The notes: generated from the letters alone by a model not told the origin. 64,000 nucleotides of DNA from Bradyrhizobium australiense (GCF_013114825.1 NZ_JAAVLX010000005.1:186001-250000), one strand, 5' to 3'; shown: positions 46,373-55,610, numbered from the stretch's first letter. Translations and numbers: made by a program.

Positions 46373-47053
46373 ATGAAGAATATTGCGAGGATCGTCGCTC
46401 CGGCCGGCATGACGGTCGCTCTCATGTCGGTCATCCCTGCAGCACCCGCGCAGGCGCAATCCGCCGACACCAGCTTCTTTCTGACGAGTAACGGCATCGG
46501 TAACGGCGGCAATCTCGGCGGCCTCGCCGGCGCCGACAATCATTGCCAGACGCTCGCGCAGGCGGCCGGAGCGGGCGGCAAGACCTGGCGCGCCTACCTG
46601 TCGACGCAAGCCGCCGACGGTCAGCCTGCCGTGAATGCGCGCGATCGCATCGGCAAGGGGCCGTGGAAGAATGCCAAGGGCCAGGTGGTCGCCAAGGACG
46701 TCGCCGAATTACACGGCGCCAACGGGCTGACCAAGCAGACCGCGCTCAGCGAAAAGGGCGAGGTCATCAACGGCCGCGGCGATACACCCAATCGTCACGA
46801 CGTGCTAACGGGATCGCAACCGGATGGCACCGCGTTTGCGGCCGGCGAGGATCGCACCTGCAAGAACTGGACGAGTTCGACGCAAGGTGCAGCGATGGTC
46901 GGTCATTCCGATCGCATGGGCCTGCGCGACGACGACGCCTCGAAGTCCTGGAATTCCTCGCATCCCTCGCGCGGACCGGACGGCGGCTGCTCACAGGCCG
47001 ACCTCAAGAGCACCGGTGGCGACGGGCTGTTCTATTGCTTCGCGACGAACTGA
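46373..47053 (+). CDS. Exported lectin-like hypothetical protein
   Basis: A 226-residue exported protein: signal peptide residues 1-28 (ending APAQAQS). The mature part has DTSFFLTSNGIGNGGNLGGL followed by AGADNHCQTLAQAAGAGGKT and WRAYLST, and near the C-terminus CKNWTSS, DGGCSQADLKSTGG and FYCFATN. The pattern of Trp and cysteines resembles endostatin/C-type-lectin-like folds; such rhizobial proteins are sometimes labelled lectin. Four cysteines could make two disulfides. Ligand unknown. AAAGGGAGAAAA precedes the ATG. Confidence 0.75.
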   Translation: MKNIARIVAPAGMTVALMSVIPAAPAQAQSADTSFFLTSNGIGNGGNLGGLAGADNHCQTLAQAAGAGGKTWRAYLSTQAADGQPAVNARDRIGKGPWKNAKGQVVAKDVAELHGANGLTKQTALSEKGEVINGRGDTPNRHDVLTGSQPDGTAFAAGEDRTCKNWTSSTQGAAMVGHSDRMGLRDDDASKSWNSSHPSRGPDGGCSQADLKSTGGDGLFYCFATN

Positions 47054-47061
47054 GTGCACGC

Positions 47062-47177
47062 CGTAGCCCGGATGGAGCCAACTGGTCGCGCGAACGCGCG
47101 CCCGATGACAGGCTCCGCGCAATGCGGGGGGCCAAACGTGCAGGGGTCCCGGGTTCGCTTCGCTTACCCGGGCTACG
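47062..47177. repeat. Dispersed palindromic repeat
   Basis: Element with 10-bp inverted ends (CGTAGCCCGG / CCGGGCTACG) starting 9 bp after the lectin-like gene. The outer sequence CGTAGCCCGGATGGAGC is a familiar Bradyrhizobium intergenic element. Confidence 0.75.
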
Positions 47178-47228
47178 ATCATGACGTGCCTCGGCCATCA
47201 GTGCTGACCCCACCGCAATTCTTGCGCA

Positions 47229-47253
47229 AAGGCCGCCGCCAGGCGGCCTTTTT
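47229..47253. terminator. Rho-independent terminator
   Basis: AAGGCCGCC / GGCGGCCTT stem with a four-base loop followed by TTTCATTTG. Probable terminator of the lectin-like gene beyond the repeat. Confidence 0.75.
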
Positions 47254-47346
47254 CATTTGCGCGCATCCAGAGCGCGGCGGTTGCGCGTGACGAACGAACC
47301 GCCGGATGATTTGTTGTGTCGGTGAAACCGGCTGCGGAGGTATTCA

Positions 47347-48054
47347 ATGCGTTATGAGCTCTATTACTGGCCAATGATTCAAGGCCGCGGCGAGTATGTC
47401 CGCCTCGCACTGGAAGAGGCGGGCGCCGGCTATACCGACGTCGCGCGCCACGGCAACGGCATGGCGGCGATGACGCGCATGATGGAAGCGGGCAAGGGAA
47501 CGCCGCCCTTCGCACCGCCGTTCCTGAAGGCCGGGAAGCTTGTGATCGGGCAGACCGCCAACATCCTGCTCTATCTGGGATCGCGCCATGGGCTGGCGCC
47601 GAAAGCGGAAGCCGGCAAATTGTGGGTGCACCAATTGCAGCTCACGATCGCGGATCTGGTGCTGGAAGCTCACGACACCCATCACCCGCTCGGGCCGTCG
47701 CTGTACTATGAGGAGCAGAAGGCGCCAGCCAAGAAACGCACCGATGAGTTTTGGAAGGCGCGCGTGCCGAAATACCTCGGCTATTTCGAAGACCTGTTGC
47801 AGGCCAATGGCGGGACATATGTCACCGGCCGCCGCCTAACCTACGTCGACCTGTCGCTGTTCCAGATCGTGGAAGGCCTGCGCTACGCTTTTCCAAACCG
47901 CATGAAGGCCTTCGAGAGCGAAATTCCCGGTCTCGTCGAACTGCGCGACCGCGTTGCGGTGCGGCCGAACATCAAGGCGTATCTGGCGAGCGATCGGCGG
48001 ATCCAGTTCAATGAGGAGGGGATTTTCCGGCGGTACAAGGTGCTGGATGCTTGA
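47347..48054 (+). CDS. Glutathione S-transferase family protein
   Basis: A 235-residue cytosolic transferase. N-terminal thioredoxin-like domain (YELYYWPMIQGRGEYVRLAL, with Tyr as candidate catalytic residue, and GQTANILLYLGSRHGLAP for glutathione binding) and C-terminal helical domain (TGRRLTYVDLSLFQIVEGLR, the folding N-cap motif). Closest in style to sigma/alpha-type GSTs. Substrate not predictable. Confidence 0.9.
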   Translation: MRYELYYWPMIQGRGEYVRLALEEAGAGYTDVARHGNGMAAMTRMMEAGKGTPPFAPPFLKAGKLVIGQTANILLYLGSRHGLAPKAEAGKLWVHQLQLTIADLVLEAHDTHHPLGPSLYYEEQKAPAKKRTDEFWKARVPKYLGYFEDLLQANGGTYVTGRRLTYVDLSLFQIVEGLRYAFPNRMKAFESEIPGLVELRDRVAVRPNIKAYLASDRRIQFNEEGIFRRYKVLDA

Positions 48055-48061
48055 TGCCGTT

Positions 48062-48157
48062 ATTCCGGGATGGTCCATAGGACCAGACCCGGACTATCGA
48101 GATTCTACGATTTGCAGTTGCATCGTAGTTCGATGCTACGCATCGCCCGGAATGACG
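48062..48157. repeat. Dispersed palindromic repeat
   Basis: Ends ATTCCGGG / CCCGGAAT with an internal imperfect palindrome CTACGA...TCGTAG (48105-48127), which is a variant of the one at 55840-55867. Confidence 0.7.
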
Positions 48158-48166
48158 GCGTCGCCG

Positions 48167-48526
48167 TCACATGTTCCTTCCATCCACCGGTGTCATCTGC
48201 AGCTTCGACAGTTCGATACCATCGAAGCAGCTCACATTCACCGCCACCACGTCAGTGCCGTCGGGCTTCTTGCCGCGCGCGAAGACATCGACGCCGCAAT
48301 CGACGCAGAGCTGATGGTGGATCGCGTGCTTGTTGAAGAGATATTCCTTCAGGTTTTCCTCGCCGGCGCGGAGGTGAAAGCTTTTCGGGTCGAGAAAGGT
48401 GAAATGCAGGCCCTTCTTGGTGCAGATTGAGCAGTTGCAGGCGGTGACCATCGCGAGGTCGGTGGTACATTCGAAGCGCACCTGGCCGCAATGGCAGCCG
48501 CCGGTGTAGGTCTTGCTATCGGGCAT
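48167..48526 (-). CDS. GFA-family protein (glutathione-dependent formaldehyde-activating enzyme-like)
   Basis: A 119-residue protein with the GFA zinc-binding cysteines: GGCHCGQVRFEC (residues 10-20), ACNCSICTKKG (29-39) and CVDCG (near 75). The family fold binds structural and catalytic zinc; only a few members act on S-hydroxymethyl-glutathione, so the activity is uncertain. It is 12 bp downstream of the methyltransferase gene and probably cotranscribed. Confidence 0.9.
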   Translation of the reverse strand: MPDSKTYTGGCHCGQVRFECTTDLAMVTACNCSICTKKGLHFTFLDPKSFHLRAGEENLKEYLFNKHAIHHQLCVDCGVDVFARGKKPDGTDVVAVNVSCFDGIELSKLQMTPVDGRNM

Positions 48527-48538
48527 CGGTCATCCTTC

Positions 48539-49213
48539 TCACCAAATTCCGGGCACGAGACGATAGCGCACGCGGGCGGCGTAGTCAGCATAGCCCGCAA
48601 GCCCTTCGACCAATGCGCGCTCCTCGATGCGGGCGCGAATGGCAAACAGCACGGCGAATACCGGCGCGAGCGCCACACCCCACCACGATCCCAGGAGCAG
48701 CGGTATTCCGATGAAGTACAACATGACGGCGCTATACATGGGATGGCGGACGAAAGCGTAGGGGCCACTCGAGATCACGCGTTGGTGGCGCGCGGCCTGC
48801 ACCTTCACGACCGGTGCCGCGAACGAATTCTCGCGGAAGACCCACATGATGAACGCGATCGAGAGCAAATACATCGCAAGGCCGAACGCCTGCAGCAGCA
48901 GCGGAACGTCGGAGGCGTCGGCGCGCCGGTCGAGGCCGATCGCGACGAGCCACAGCAGCAGCGCCGCGACAAATATCAGCATGAATTTCTTGTCGGCGGC
49001 AGGCTGGTCGGCCTGAAATGTCGGCCGCATGCGCTCGGCGAGCAGCGCCGGATCGGTCTTGGCAAGCCACAATCCGCAGGCCGGACCGAGGATCGCGCTG
49101 ACGATCAACATCACCCACGCCCCCGGCCAGTCCAGCGAACCCGCAGCGGCGAACAATAGCGCGCCCATGCCAACGACGACGATGGTGTTCTGCAGCAGAA
49201 GTTTTGCGGTCAT
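48539..49213 (-). CDS. Isoprenylcysteine-methyltransferase-like membrane protein
   Basis: A 224-residue polytopic protein with five to six helices and the ICMT/PEMT signature near residue 150: QRVISSGPYAFVRHPMYSAV, which binds S-adenosylmethionine, followed by RIEERALVEGLAGYADYAAR. Bacterial members are likely methyltransferases of unknown lipid or small substrates. The start at 49213 is chosen over the longer frame from 49264. Confidence 0.88.
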   Translation of the reverse strand: MTAKLLLQNTIVVVGMGALLFAAAGSLDWPGAWVMLIVSAILGPACGLWLAKTDPALLAERMRPTFQADQPAADKKFMLIFVAALLLWLVAIGLDRRADASDVPLLLQAFGLAMYLLSIAFIMWVFRENSFAAPVVKVQAARHQRVISSGPYAFVRHPMYSAVMLYFIGIPLLLGSWWGVALAPVFAVLFAIRARIEERALVEGLAGYADYAARVRYRLVPGIW

Positions 49214-49469
49214 GCGCGGGTTCCTTGGCCCCACGCGCAACAGGATCGCGCATTTTTTCGGCAAACTTGCGGCGTCAGATGGTTGGACGAGAGAAGCAAT
49301 GCGCCTCGTCTCGCTCGACCGTCATACCCGCGAAAAGCGCGTATCCAGTACGCCGTGGCCTATCGGCTCAATCGTGACGTCTCTGGAAAACTGGGTCACC
49401 CGCTGGAGCCCTTCATCGGGCGGCGCTGCGCGCCGGCCCGTTGGCGGTGACGACAACCGGTGGGTTGGC

Positions 49470-49664
49470 TCAAGCCAACTGGTCGACCCGCGTTCCCTGT
49501 CCGGGCGGCAGCGCGGCGAGCAGTGTCGGCTGCGGCGTACGGGTGCCGTCGGCCGGTGCACCGTTCTGCACGTCCGGCGCCTTGTCGGGCGTTTTGAGCG
49601 CACTGGTTTCAGGCGCCGGCGTCGCCAGCGGTGCGGTCACAGCAGAGACATTCATCGGAACCAT
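49470..49664 (-). CDS. Small Pro/Ala-rich hypothetical protein
   Basis: A 64-residue low-complexity protein (Ala, Pro, Thr) that ends ALPPGQGTRVDQLA. AATAGGG precedes the ATG; an internal ATG at 49655 is possible. No family seen. It may be a real small gene or chance; the ordered C-terminus slightly favours a gene. Confidence 0.4.
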   Translation of the reverse strand: MVPMNVSAVTAPLATPAPETSALKTPDKAPDVQNGAPADGTRTPQPTLLAALPPGQGTRVDQLA

Positions 49665-49815
49665 CCCTATTGGTTGATTCCGAGATTGGCCGGCGCGAAG
49701 CGAAGGATTGGTGAATCCGCAACCGCCATTCGCCGGCCGCTGGCGCCCATCCTGTCCGATGGTGAACCGGGCGCTGCCGCTTTCGTTAGAATGCGATGTA
49801 TCGGAGAGGCCGGCG

Positions 49816-50292
49816 CTACTCGTCCTTGCCGCGGGTCACCACGATCGAGGCCTCGGTCTTGGTGCGGGTGCATTCCATGTTGAGCCGGCGGAAGCGCATG
49901 GAAACCTTGTCGCCGCGCAAGATGCCCATGCGCTTGATACAGCGCGAGGAGCCGGTCGCAACGTCGGGCTTCGGAATCGTGAAAATGATGGCGCCGGCCG
50001 AGGCGATCAGTTCGAAGAATTGCGGCTTCGGCTTGCGGTCCGTCTTGGCGTAGAGCTCGTTGGAATAATTGCGGCCGCGACAGCCGAGCGACAGCTCTTT
50101 CGCCGCCGGATGCGTCAGATAGATCATGTTGCCGGTATTGACGCTGATCTTGATGCCGTCGATCTGGTTCTTCAATTCGATGGCGATATCGTTGCAACGA
50201 TCAGCCTGTGCCGGCGAAGCACTGATCGCAGCGACCAGCGCCAGCATGGCGGCAAGCAAGGTCGGTTGTCGAAGTTGTGGTCCCAAAGCCAT
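49816..50292 (-). CDS. Exported hypothetical protein
   Basis: A 158-residue exported protein: signal peptide residues 1-30 (ALVAAISASPAQADR). The mature part has four cysteines (RCNDIAIELKNQIDGI, LGCRGRNYSNELYAK, SRCIKRMG, MECTRTKTEA), likely two disulfides, and a beta-rich centre. I recognise it only as a Bradyrhizobium-type conserved protein of unknown function. Confidence 0.75.
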   Translation of the reverse strand: MALGPQLRQPTLLAAMLALVAAISASPAQADRCNDIAIELKNQIDGIKISVNTGNMIYLTHPAAKELSLGCRGRNYSNELYAKTDRKPKPQFFELIASAGAIIFTIPKPDVATGSSRCIKRMGILRGDKVSMRFRRLNMECTRTKTEASIVVTRGKDE

Positions 50293-50366
50293 TGTGAATG
50301 CCCCTTTGCGTCAATGAAGCCGCGCGGATTTCCTGCAAGGAGCGCGCGCGGAAGTCAACTTGCTTG

Positions 50367-50924
50367 TCAGAAACCGTAGAGGAAGACGCTGATCCCGAAG
50401 GCGATCACGGCGAGCACATCGAACAGTGTGGGGATGCTGACCAGCAGGGTGGCGAGCCCAAGCCGCTCCTTCCGTATGGCGAGTGCGATGGCGCAGGCGC
50501 CCATCAGCGGAAACGCGATGATCTGGACCGGGGTCTGGAAGGCGGAGAGGCCGCCGAAATCCAAGCCGTGCCGCACGACGGAAGGCATGTAGTTCAGCCA
50601 GTTCATCAGTACCAGCGCGCCGAGCGCCACGATCGCATACCGCAGCCGGCCCACGGTCGCGAACGCCAGCGCCGCCAGCGCCAGCACGGGATGCGCAGCG
50701 ACATAGGCCTTGATGATCGCTCCGCCGATGCCGGGGCCTGGAATCTCTGACATGTCGCCGAACAACATCGGTGCATGCGACAGCCCTTCGAAAGCTTCGA
50801 TCGCGGCAATGATGATCAGAAGCAGATAAAGCCCGAGCAGCCGCGGCGGGCGGGCCGGGACAGAGGCCGCGTCGGGCACTGTAGTCGCGGAGTTCATTGC
50901 TATCGCAATCGGTTCAGGGATCAT
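50367..50924 (-). CDS. Polytopic membrane protein of unknown function
   Basis: A 185-residue integral membrane protein with about five helices (starting at 29-45, 66-87, 92-112, 128-150 and 157-180). No signature motif that I recognise. It is divergent from fumarase across 186 bp. Confidence 0.75.
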   Translation of the reverse strand: MIPEPIAIAMNSATTVPDAASVPARPPRLLGLYLLLIIIAAIEAFEGLSHAPMLFGDMSEIPGPGIGGAIIKAYVAAHPVLALAALAFATVGRLRYAIVALGALVLMNWLNYMPSVVRHGLDFGGLSAFQTPVQIIAFPLMGACAIALAIRKERLGLATLLVSIPTLFDVLAVIAFGISVFLYGF

Positions 50925-51110
50925 CGGAAATCTCGGATTTGTCTGAAGACGACCCGGAACGGTTCAATCGCCAATATGAGGTCGCAAGTGCCAGTTTCAG
51001 CTTCTTCTCGCGGGCAAGCAAAACCTTCCTTTTGTCCGAAAAATGCTTAGAACGGGTCTATCGCTGCGGCGCCGTTCTGGCCGCCGTCGGCTCCAACCCG
51101 AGATATCGAC

Positions 51111-52763
51111 ATGAACGCCCCGACCGCTTTTCCCGACCAAAAGCCCGTTCCACCCTACAAGCATACGCCGCTGTTTCCGCTGGGGCCGGATACCACGCCT
51201 TACAAGAAGATCACGTCCGAGGGCGTGCGGGTCGAGAAGGTGCTCGGCAAGGACATGCTGGTGGTGTCGCGCGAGGCGCTGCGGGCGCTGTCGGAAGCCG
51301 CCTTCGGCGACATCAATCACTATCTGCGCCCTGGGCATCTGAAGCAACTTCGCTCGATCCTGGAAGACAAGGAAGCCAGCGACAACGACAAGTTCGTCGC
51401 CTTCGATTTTCTGAAAAACGCCAACATCGCTGCCGGCGGCGTGCTGCCGATGTGCCAGGACACCGGCACCGCGATCATCATGGGCAAGAAGGGCTGCAAC
51501 GTCATCACCGATGGCGACGACGAGGCGGCGCTCTCGGAAGGCGCGCGCGACGCCTACCTGCGTCGTAACCTGCGCTATTCGCAGGTGGCGCCGCTGTCGA
51601 TGTATGAGGAAAAGAACACCGCCAACAACATGCCGGCGCAGTGCGAGATCTACGCCGAGGGTGATGATGCCTACAAATTCATGTTCATGGCCAAGGGCGG
51701 CGGAAGCGCCAACAAGAGCTTTCTGTTCCAGGCGACGCCCTCCGTTTTGACCAAAGACCGCCTGCTGGCCTTCTTGAAGGAGAAGGTGCTCACCCTCGGC
51801 ACCGCGGCGTGCCCGCCATATCATCTGGCCATCGTCATCGGCGGCACCTCGGCCGAGCTTTGCATGAAGACGGTAAAACTCGCGTCCGCGCGCTATCTCG
51901 ATGCGCTGCCGACCCACGGCTCGGCCGACGGCAATGCGTTCCGCGATCTCGAGATGGAGCAGGAAATTTTGAAGATGACGCAGTCGCTCGGCGTCGGCGC
52001 GCAGTTCGGCGGCAAGTACTTTTGCCACGACGTGCGCGTGATCCGGATGCCGCGCCACGGCGCCTCGCTCCCGATCGGGCTCGGCGTCTCCTGTTCGGCG
52101 GACCGCCAGGTGCTCGGCAAGATCACCAAGGACGGCGTCTATCTCGAAGAGCTCGAGCACAATCCGGCGCAGTATCTGCCTGCGGTCGAGCAGTCGCTCG
52201 GCGGCGAGGTCGTCAAGATCGACCTCAACCAGCCGATGAAGAACATTTTGGCGACGCTCTCGAAATATCCGATCAAGACCCGGGTCTCGATGACCGGCAC
52301 CATGATCGTCGCGCGCGATTCCGCGCACGCCAAGCTGCGCGAGCGGCTGGAGAAGGGCGAACCGCTGCCGGATTATTTCAAGAATCATCCGGTGTATTAC
52401 GCCGGCCCCGCCAAGACGCCCGATGGTTACGCATCCGGCGCGTTCGGCCCGACCACGGCGGGACGCATGGATTCCTTCGTCGACCAGTTCCAGGCGGCGG
52501 GCGGATCGATGGTGATGGTCGCCAAGGGCAACCGCGCGGTCGCGGTGCGCGAAGCCTGCAAAAAGCACGGCGGCTTCTATCTCGGTTCGATCGGCGGAGC
52601 CGCGGCAAATCTTGCCGAGCACTGCATCAAGAAGGTCGAGGTGGTGGAATATCCCGAACTCGGCATGGAAGCGATCTGGCGCATCGAGGTGGTGGATTTT
52701 CCGGCCTTCATCATCATCGATGATAAGGGCAACGACTTCTTCAAGGAATTGAATCTGGGGTGA
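51111..52763 (+). CDS. fumA: Class I fumarate hydratase (4Fe-4S)
   Basis: A 550-residue TCA-cycle enzyme interconverting fumarate and malate. Single-chain class I type: N-terminal domain (about 45-330) with cluster cysteine in GVLPMCQDTGTAIIMGKKG and others in YFCHDVRVIRMPRHGASLPI and GVSCSADRQ, C-terminal domain (about 335-540) with GPTTAGRMDSFVDQFQAAGG. The class is oxygen-sensitive. Start at the ATG followed by NAPTAFPDQKPVPPYKHTPL. The MaoC gene follows 34 bp later. Confidence 0.95.
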   Translation: MNAPTAFPDQKPVPPYKHTPLFPLGPDTTPYKKITSEGVRVEKVLGKDMLVVSREALRALSEAAFGDINHYLRPGHLKQLRSILEDKEASDNDKFVAFDFLKNANIAAGGVLPMCQDTGTAIIMGKKGCNVITDGDDEAALSEGARDAYLRRNLRYSQVAPLSMYEEKNTANNMPAQCEIYAEGDDAYKFMFMAKGGGSANKSFLFQATPSVLTKDRLLAFLKEKVLTLGTAACPPYHLAIVIGGTSAELCMKTVKLASARYLDALPTHGSADGNAFRDLEMEQEILKMTQSLGVGAQFGGKYFCHDVRVIRMPRHGASLPIGLGVSCSADRQVLGKITKDGVYLEELEHNPAQYLPAVEQSLGGEVVKIDLNQPMKNILATLSKYPIKTRVSMTGTMIVARDSAHAKLRERLEKGEPLPDYFKNHPVYYAGPAKTPDGYASGAFGPTTAGRMDSFVDQFQAAGGSMVMVAKGNRAVAVREACKKHGGFYLGSIGGAAANLAEHCIKKVEVVEYPELGMEAIWRIEVVDFPAFIIIDDKGNDFFKELNLG

Positions 52764-52797
52764 GGGCCGATCGTTGGACGGGTTAGCCGAGGATGCG

Positions 52798-53241
52798 ATG
52801 ATCGAGTGGTTCGATGACCTGAAGATCGGCATGCGCTTCAAGAGCGAGGCGGTGACGGTGTCGAAGGAGGACATCATCCGCTTCGCATCTGAATACGATC
52901 CGCAGCCGTTTCACCTCGACGAGGAGGCCGCGAAGAAGACGATTCTCGGGGGCCTCGCGGCTTCCGGCTGGCACACGGCGGCGATTGCCATGCGGCTAGC
53001 AGCGAACAGTCGCCCGTTCGGACCGCATCCCTTGTTCGGCGCCGGTGTCGATGATCTGCGCTGGCTGAAGCCGGTGCGGCCCGGCGATACCATCCATCTC
53101 GAAGGGGAGGTGGTGGAACTGGTGCGTTCGCGATCGAAGCCGCACGGCGTCGCTCGCGTCAAATGGACCGCCTATAACCAGCAGGGCGAGGCGGTCTACA
53201 CCTTTAATCCGATCGCGATCGTGCCGAGTCGCCCGAAGTGA
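52798..53241 (+). CDS. MaoC-family dehydratase
   Basis: A 147-residue hot-dog-fold protein. Residues 15-50 contain VSKEDIIRFASEYDPQPFHL, the (R)-specific hydratase signature with the catalytic Asp and His, then GGLAASGWHTAAIAMRL. It probably hydrates enoyl-CoA esters. The ATG at 52798 is preceded by GAGGA; a TTG at 52774 is in frame. The stop overlaps the next start (GTGA). Confidence 0.9.
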   Translation: MIEWFDDLKIGMRFKSEAVTVSKEDIIRFASEYDPQPFHLDEEAAKKTILGGLAASGWHTAAIAMRLAANSRPFGPHPLFGAGVDDLRWLKPVRPGDTIHLEGEVVELVRSRSKPHGVARVKWTAYNQQGEAVYTFNPIAIVPSRPK

Positions 53242-53930
53242 GTGCGAGGACGTGTTGTAGGGCGATTGGCCTCGATGGATTCAGCAAAGGCTGGGTCGCT
53301 GTGCTCCTCGACGGCGACCGGCAGGAAATCTTGTTCCATCGAGATGTCACCGATGCGCTGTCGCACCCGTTCGACAGGGCAGGGATCGACATTCCGATCG
53401 GAATGACCGACGATGGTGGGCGCGACTGCGATCTGCTGGCACGAACGAAGCTGCGGCCGCATACCTCGCGTGTCTTTACGGGCGCGCGCCGCTGGCTTTG
53501 GCAGGAATTCAGCGATCCCGATGCTGCCAACGGAGAAGCGCAGCGACGCGGGCAGAAACGAGTGTCGCGCCAGCTCTGGCACCTCGGTGCGAAGATCATG
53601 GAAGTCGACGCGTTCGTGCGTGAGAATCCCTCTCGCGATGTCCGCGAGGTTCATCCCGAACTGGTGTTTTTGCGGTTGAACGGCAGCGAGCCTTTGCCTT
53701 CGAAGAAATCCACCGAGGGAATCATGCTGCGCCGCGCGCTGCTCAAGCAAGCAGGCATTCGGCGCATTGATCGCTGGTTGACCGAAGCGCGGATCGGTAG
53801 TGGCGCAAAGCCTGATGATGTACTGGATGCCTGCGCGGTCGCGATTGCGGCCTGCGAGCCTAAGGGCAGCGTCCCGGAGGGGACGCCGGCCCTTGATGCG
53901 CACCGCTTGCCGATGCAGATTTGGTTCTAG
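53238..53930 (+). CDS. DUF429 protein (RNase H-like fold)
   Basis: A 230-residue protein with a GTG start overlapping maoC. Signature parts are AIGLDGFSKGWVAVLLDGDR (an RNase H-like first strand with an acidic residue), GIDIPIGM, VREVHPELVFLRLNG and the C-terminal DDVLDACAVAIAAC. The acidic residues are in the places expected for a nuclease fold, but no activity is established for the family. Confidence 0.88.
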   Translation: MSARTCCRAIGLDGFSKGWVAVLLDGDRQEILFHRDVTDALSHPFDRAGIDIPIGMTDDGGRDCDLLARTKLRPHTSRVFTGARRWLWQEFSDPDAANGEAQRRGQKRVSRQLWHLGAKIMEVDAFVRENPSRDVREVHPELVFLRLNGSEPLPSKKSTEGIMLRRALLKQAGIRRIDRWLTEARIGSGAKPDDVLDACAVAIAACEPKGSVPEGTPALDAHRLPMQIWF

Positions 53931-53938
53931 CCGACGGA

Positions 53939-54235
53939 TTACGCCCGCGACCCTGTGAAGGGAAAGCTGCCCATTGGGCCGATGCCCATCTCGCCGGACA
54001 TGCTGTCGCCGGAAACCTTGCCGGTGAAGGCAAGCGTGAGAGGCATCGGGTTGGTGATGGAGATCTTCCAGGCGACGTCGTCGCCGTTGACGGTGCCGTC
54101 AAAAATTTCACCGGAATTGCCGTCGGCGCCCTGCGTGCCCGTCAGAGCGCCACCTGCGCTCTTCAGCGAAAGCGTCGCCTTGCGCTCGCCCATCGGCGTG
54201 CTCATGGTGATAGTCCAGTTACCGTCCACAGCCAT
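53939..54235 (-). CDS. Small beta-rich hypothetical protein
   Basis: A 98-residue protein with no signal peptide. It reads as a run of beta strands (WTITMSTPMGERKATLSLKS; GTVNGDDVAWKISITNPMPL; LAFTGKVSGDSMSGEMGIG), a pattern seen in a widespread family of small proteins of unknown function. It is convergent with the DUF429 gene. Confidence 0.8.
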   Translation of the reverse strand: MAVDGNWTITMSTPMGERKATLSLKSAGGALTGTQGADGNSGEIFDGTVNGDDVAWKISITNPMPLTLAFTGKVSGDSMSGEMGIGPMGSFPFTGSRA

Positions 54236-54362
54236 CGCTGTCTCCCCGAAATTTTCCCGGCAAGCCGGAATGGCTTGCGAGATCCGCTAAACTCGATCGG
54301 CGGTATAGCCTATCTCGCCACACAAGCCCAACTGTCTCAAGCGTCGTTTTGACGCGTGCTTC

Positions 54363-54920
54363 TCAGGCGCGCTGGGCGGTAGCACGGAGCCGGCTGCCAA
54401 CCAGAATACGAAACGCGATGTATTGAATTGCGAAGGCTGCAATTTTGGCGCCGACCAGCACGACGGTCACGTAGAACGTCCACAGCTTCATGTCGCCGGT
54501 CATCGCAACACCGATCGTGCCGGCAGCGAGCACGAAACACAGTGCGGCCCAGGCGTAGCCCGCGTAAATGACATATTCGGGAACGGTCTGTGTCACGATG
54601 GAGGGCATGTAGCGCAACATCCAGCCGCGCTTGAGCATGATGACGCCGATTGCGAAATGCCCGATGGCGGGTTTCGCCAGCACAAAGCGCGGGTCGTGGG
54701 TCAGAAGCGTGGCGCTGCCGAGCACGATGACCAGTGCCAGGCTCGCCCACGTCATGTAGCCGAGCTCTTTGTCCTTGATGCGGGAGTAGATCACCTGCGC
54801 TATTGCGCCCGCGATCGCGACGCCTGTCGCCAGCAGCACGTTGTCGGTAGCAAGATAGATCGCGATGAACACGATGGTGGAGAAAAAATCGGCGCTCAGT
54901 CTGGCGAATACGTCCTTCAT
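54363..54920 (-). CDS. YciB/IspZ-like inner membrane protein
   Basis: A 185-residue polytopic protein with five helices. It has the YciB (intracellular septation protein A) core DPRFVLAKPAIGHFAIGVIM followed by LKRGWMLRYMP. YciB proteins affect septation and envelope integrity. This one may be a second, specialised copy: it lies 41 bp downstream of the TetR-operator-controlled membrane gene and is probably part of its transcript. Confidence 0.85.
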   Translation of the reverse strand: MKDVFARLSADFFSTIVFIAIYLATDNVLLATGVAIAGAIAQVIYSRIKDKELGYMTWASLALVIVLGSATLLTHDPRFVLAKPAIGHFAIGVIMLKRGWMLRYMPSIVTQTVPEYVIYAGYAWAALCFVLAAGTIGVAMTGDMKLWTFYVTVVLVGAKIAAFAIQYIAFRILVGSRLRATAQRA

Positions 54921-54961
54921 CGTCTTGCTCTCTGCTGGTCGTGTTACGGTGGAAGTCTGGT

Positions 54962-55540
54962 TCAGTCGGCGCCGGGAAGGGCACTCGCAGGCGGCGTACC
55001 ATACTTCGCCTTACGATATAGTGGATACCATGCGGTGAAGTAGGCGGCACCGTTGCGGGCGGCGAACGCGATCACAAGTCCCGACCAGAGCGGCAAGCCC
55101 GGGACATAGATCGTCAGCACGTTGCCGATGATCATCAGTACAAACGCGGCGTTCCAGGCCCAGGTGATGAGATAGACCGCCTTCAGAAAGCCGGGCTGCC
55201 TGGCCGTCTCGGCATCGACTTCCTCAAGCGCATATTGCAAGATGAACGGCTTGCGGATGATCAGCGAAACCAGCGAGATCGCGAACACTCCGATGTCGAT
55301 CGTCAGCTTGACGGCCGAATGGCTGAGATTCGGATCGACCAGGACGACGTAAGCGCCAAGCGCGGAAAATACGACGACCGAGCCCGCGCCGAGCATCTTG
55401 ATCGAGCGGCCGCGATAGACGTCCACGCCGATGACGGCAAGACAGATCGCGGCTGCCACGAAGAGGCTGATCTCGGCCGAGGTCACCAGCATCAGCAGGG
55501 CGAACGAACCGAACGGGGCCAGTATCAGGAAGATGGTCAT
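54962..55540 (-). CDS. Polytopic membrane protein under two-operator control
   Basis: A 192-residue integral membrane protein with about five to six helices (LILAPFGSFALLMLVTSAEI; ICLAVIGVDVY; YLITWAWNAAFVLMIIGNVL). I recognise no named family. Its promoter carries two copies of the same palindrome that flanks the carotenoid oxygenase promoter 1.7 kb away, so both probably answer to the TetR protein at 57403. The YciB-like gene follows on the same strand. Confidence 0.75.
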   Translation of the reverse strand: MTIFLILAPFGSFALLMLVTSAEISLFVAAAICLAVIGVDVYRGRSIKMLGAGSVVVFSALGAYVVLVDPNLSHSAVKLTIDIGVFAISLVSLIIRKPFILQYALEEVDAETARQPGFLKAVYLITWAWNAAFVLMIIGNVLTIYVPGLPLWSGLVIAFAARNGAAYFTAWYPLYRKAKYGTPPASALPGAD

Positions 55541-55558
55541 GACGGCCTCTCAAGGCAA

Positions 55559-55577
55559 ATCTTTACAGCGTAAAGAT
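55559..55577. promoter_or_regulatory. TetR operator, proximal copy (membrane gene)
   Basis: ATCTTTAC-AGC-GTAAAGAT, a perfect 8-bp inverted repeat around three bases, 18 bp before the membrane gene start and just downstream of a candidate -10 element. Same sequence as the site at 57311 apart from the spacer. Confidence 0.7.
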
Positions 55578-55606
55578 ACCGTAGGACCGGAGGGTGGAGT
55601 CGTCAA
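55578..55606 (-). promoter_or_regulatory. Candidate promoter of the membrane gene
   Basis: On the minus strand TTGACG (55606-55601) is followed after 17 bp by TACGGT (55583-55578), fitting a sigma-70 promoter. It sits between the two operators. Confidence 0.5.
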
Positions 55607-55610
55607 GAAG

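Noticed and set aside
50997..52877. 626-residue open frame on the minus strand
   Set aside because: Antisense to fumarase, which is full length and conserved.
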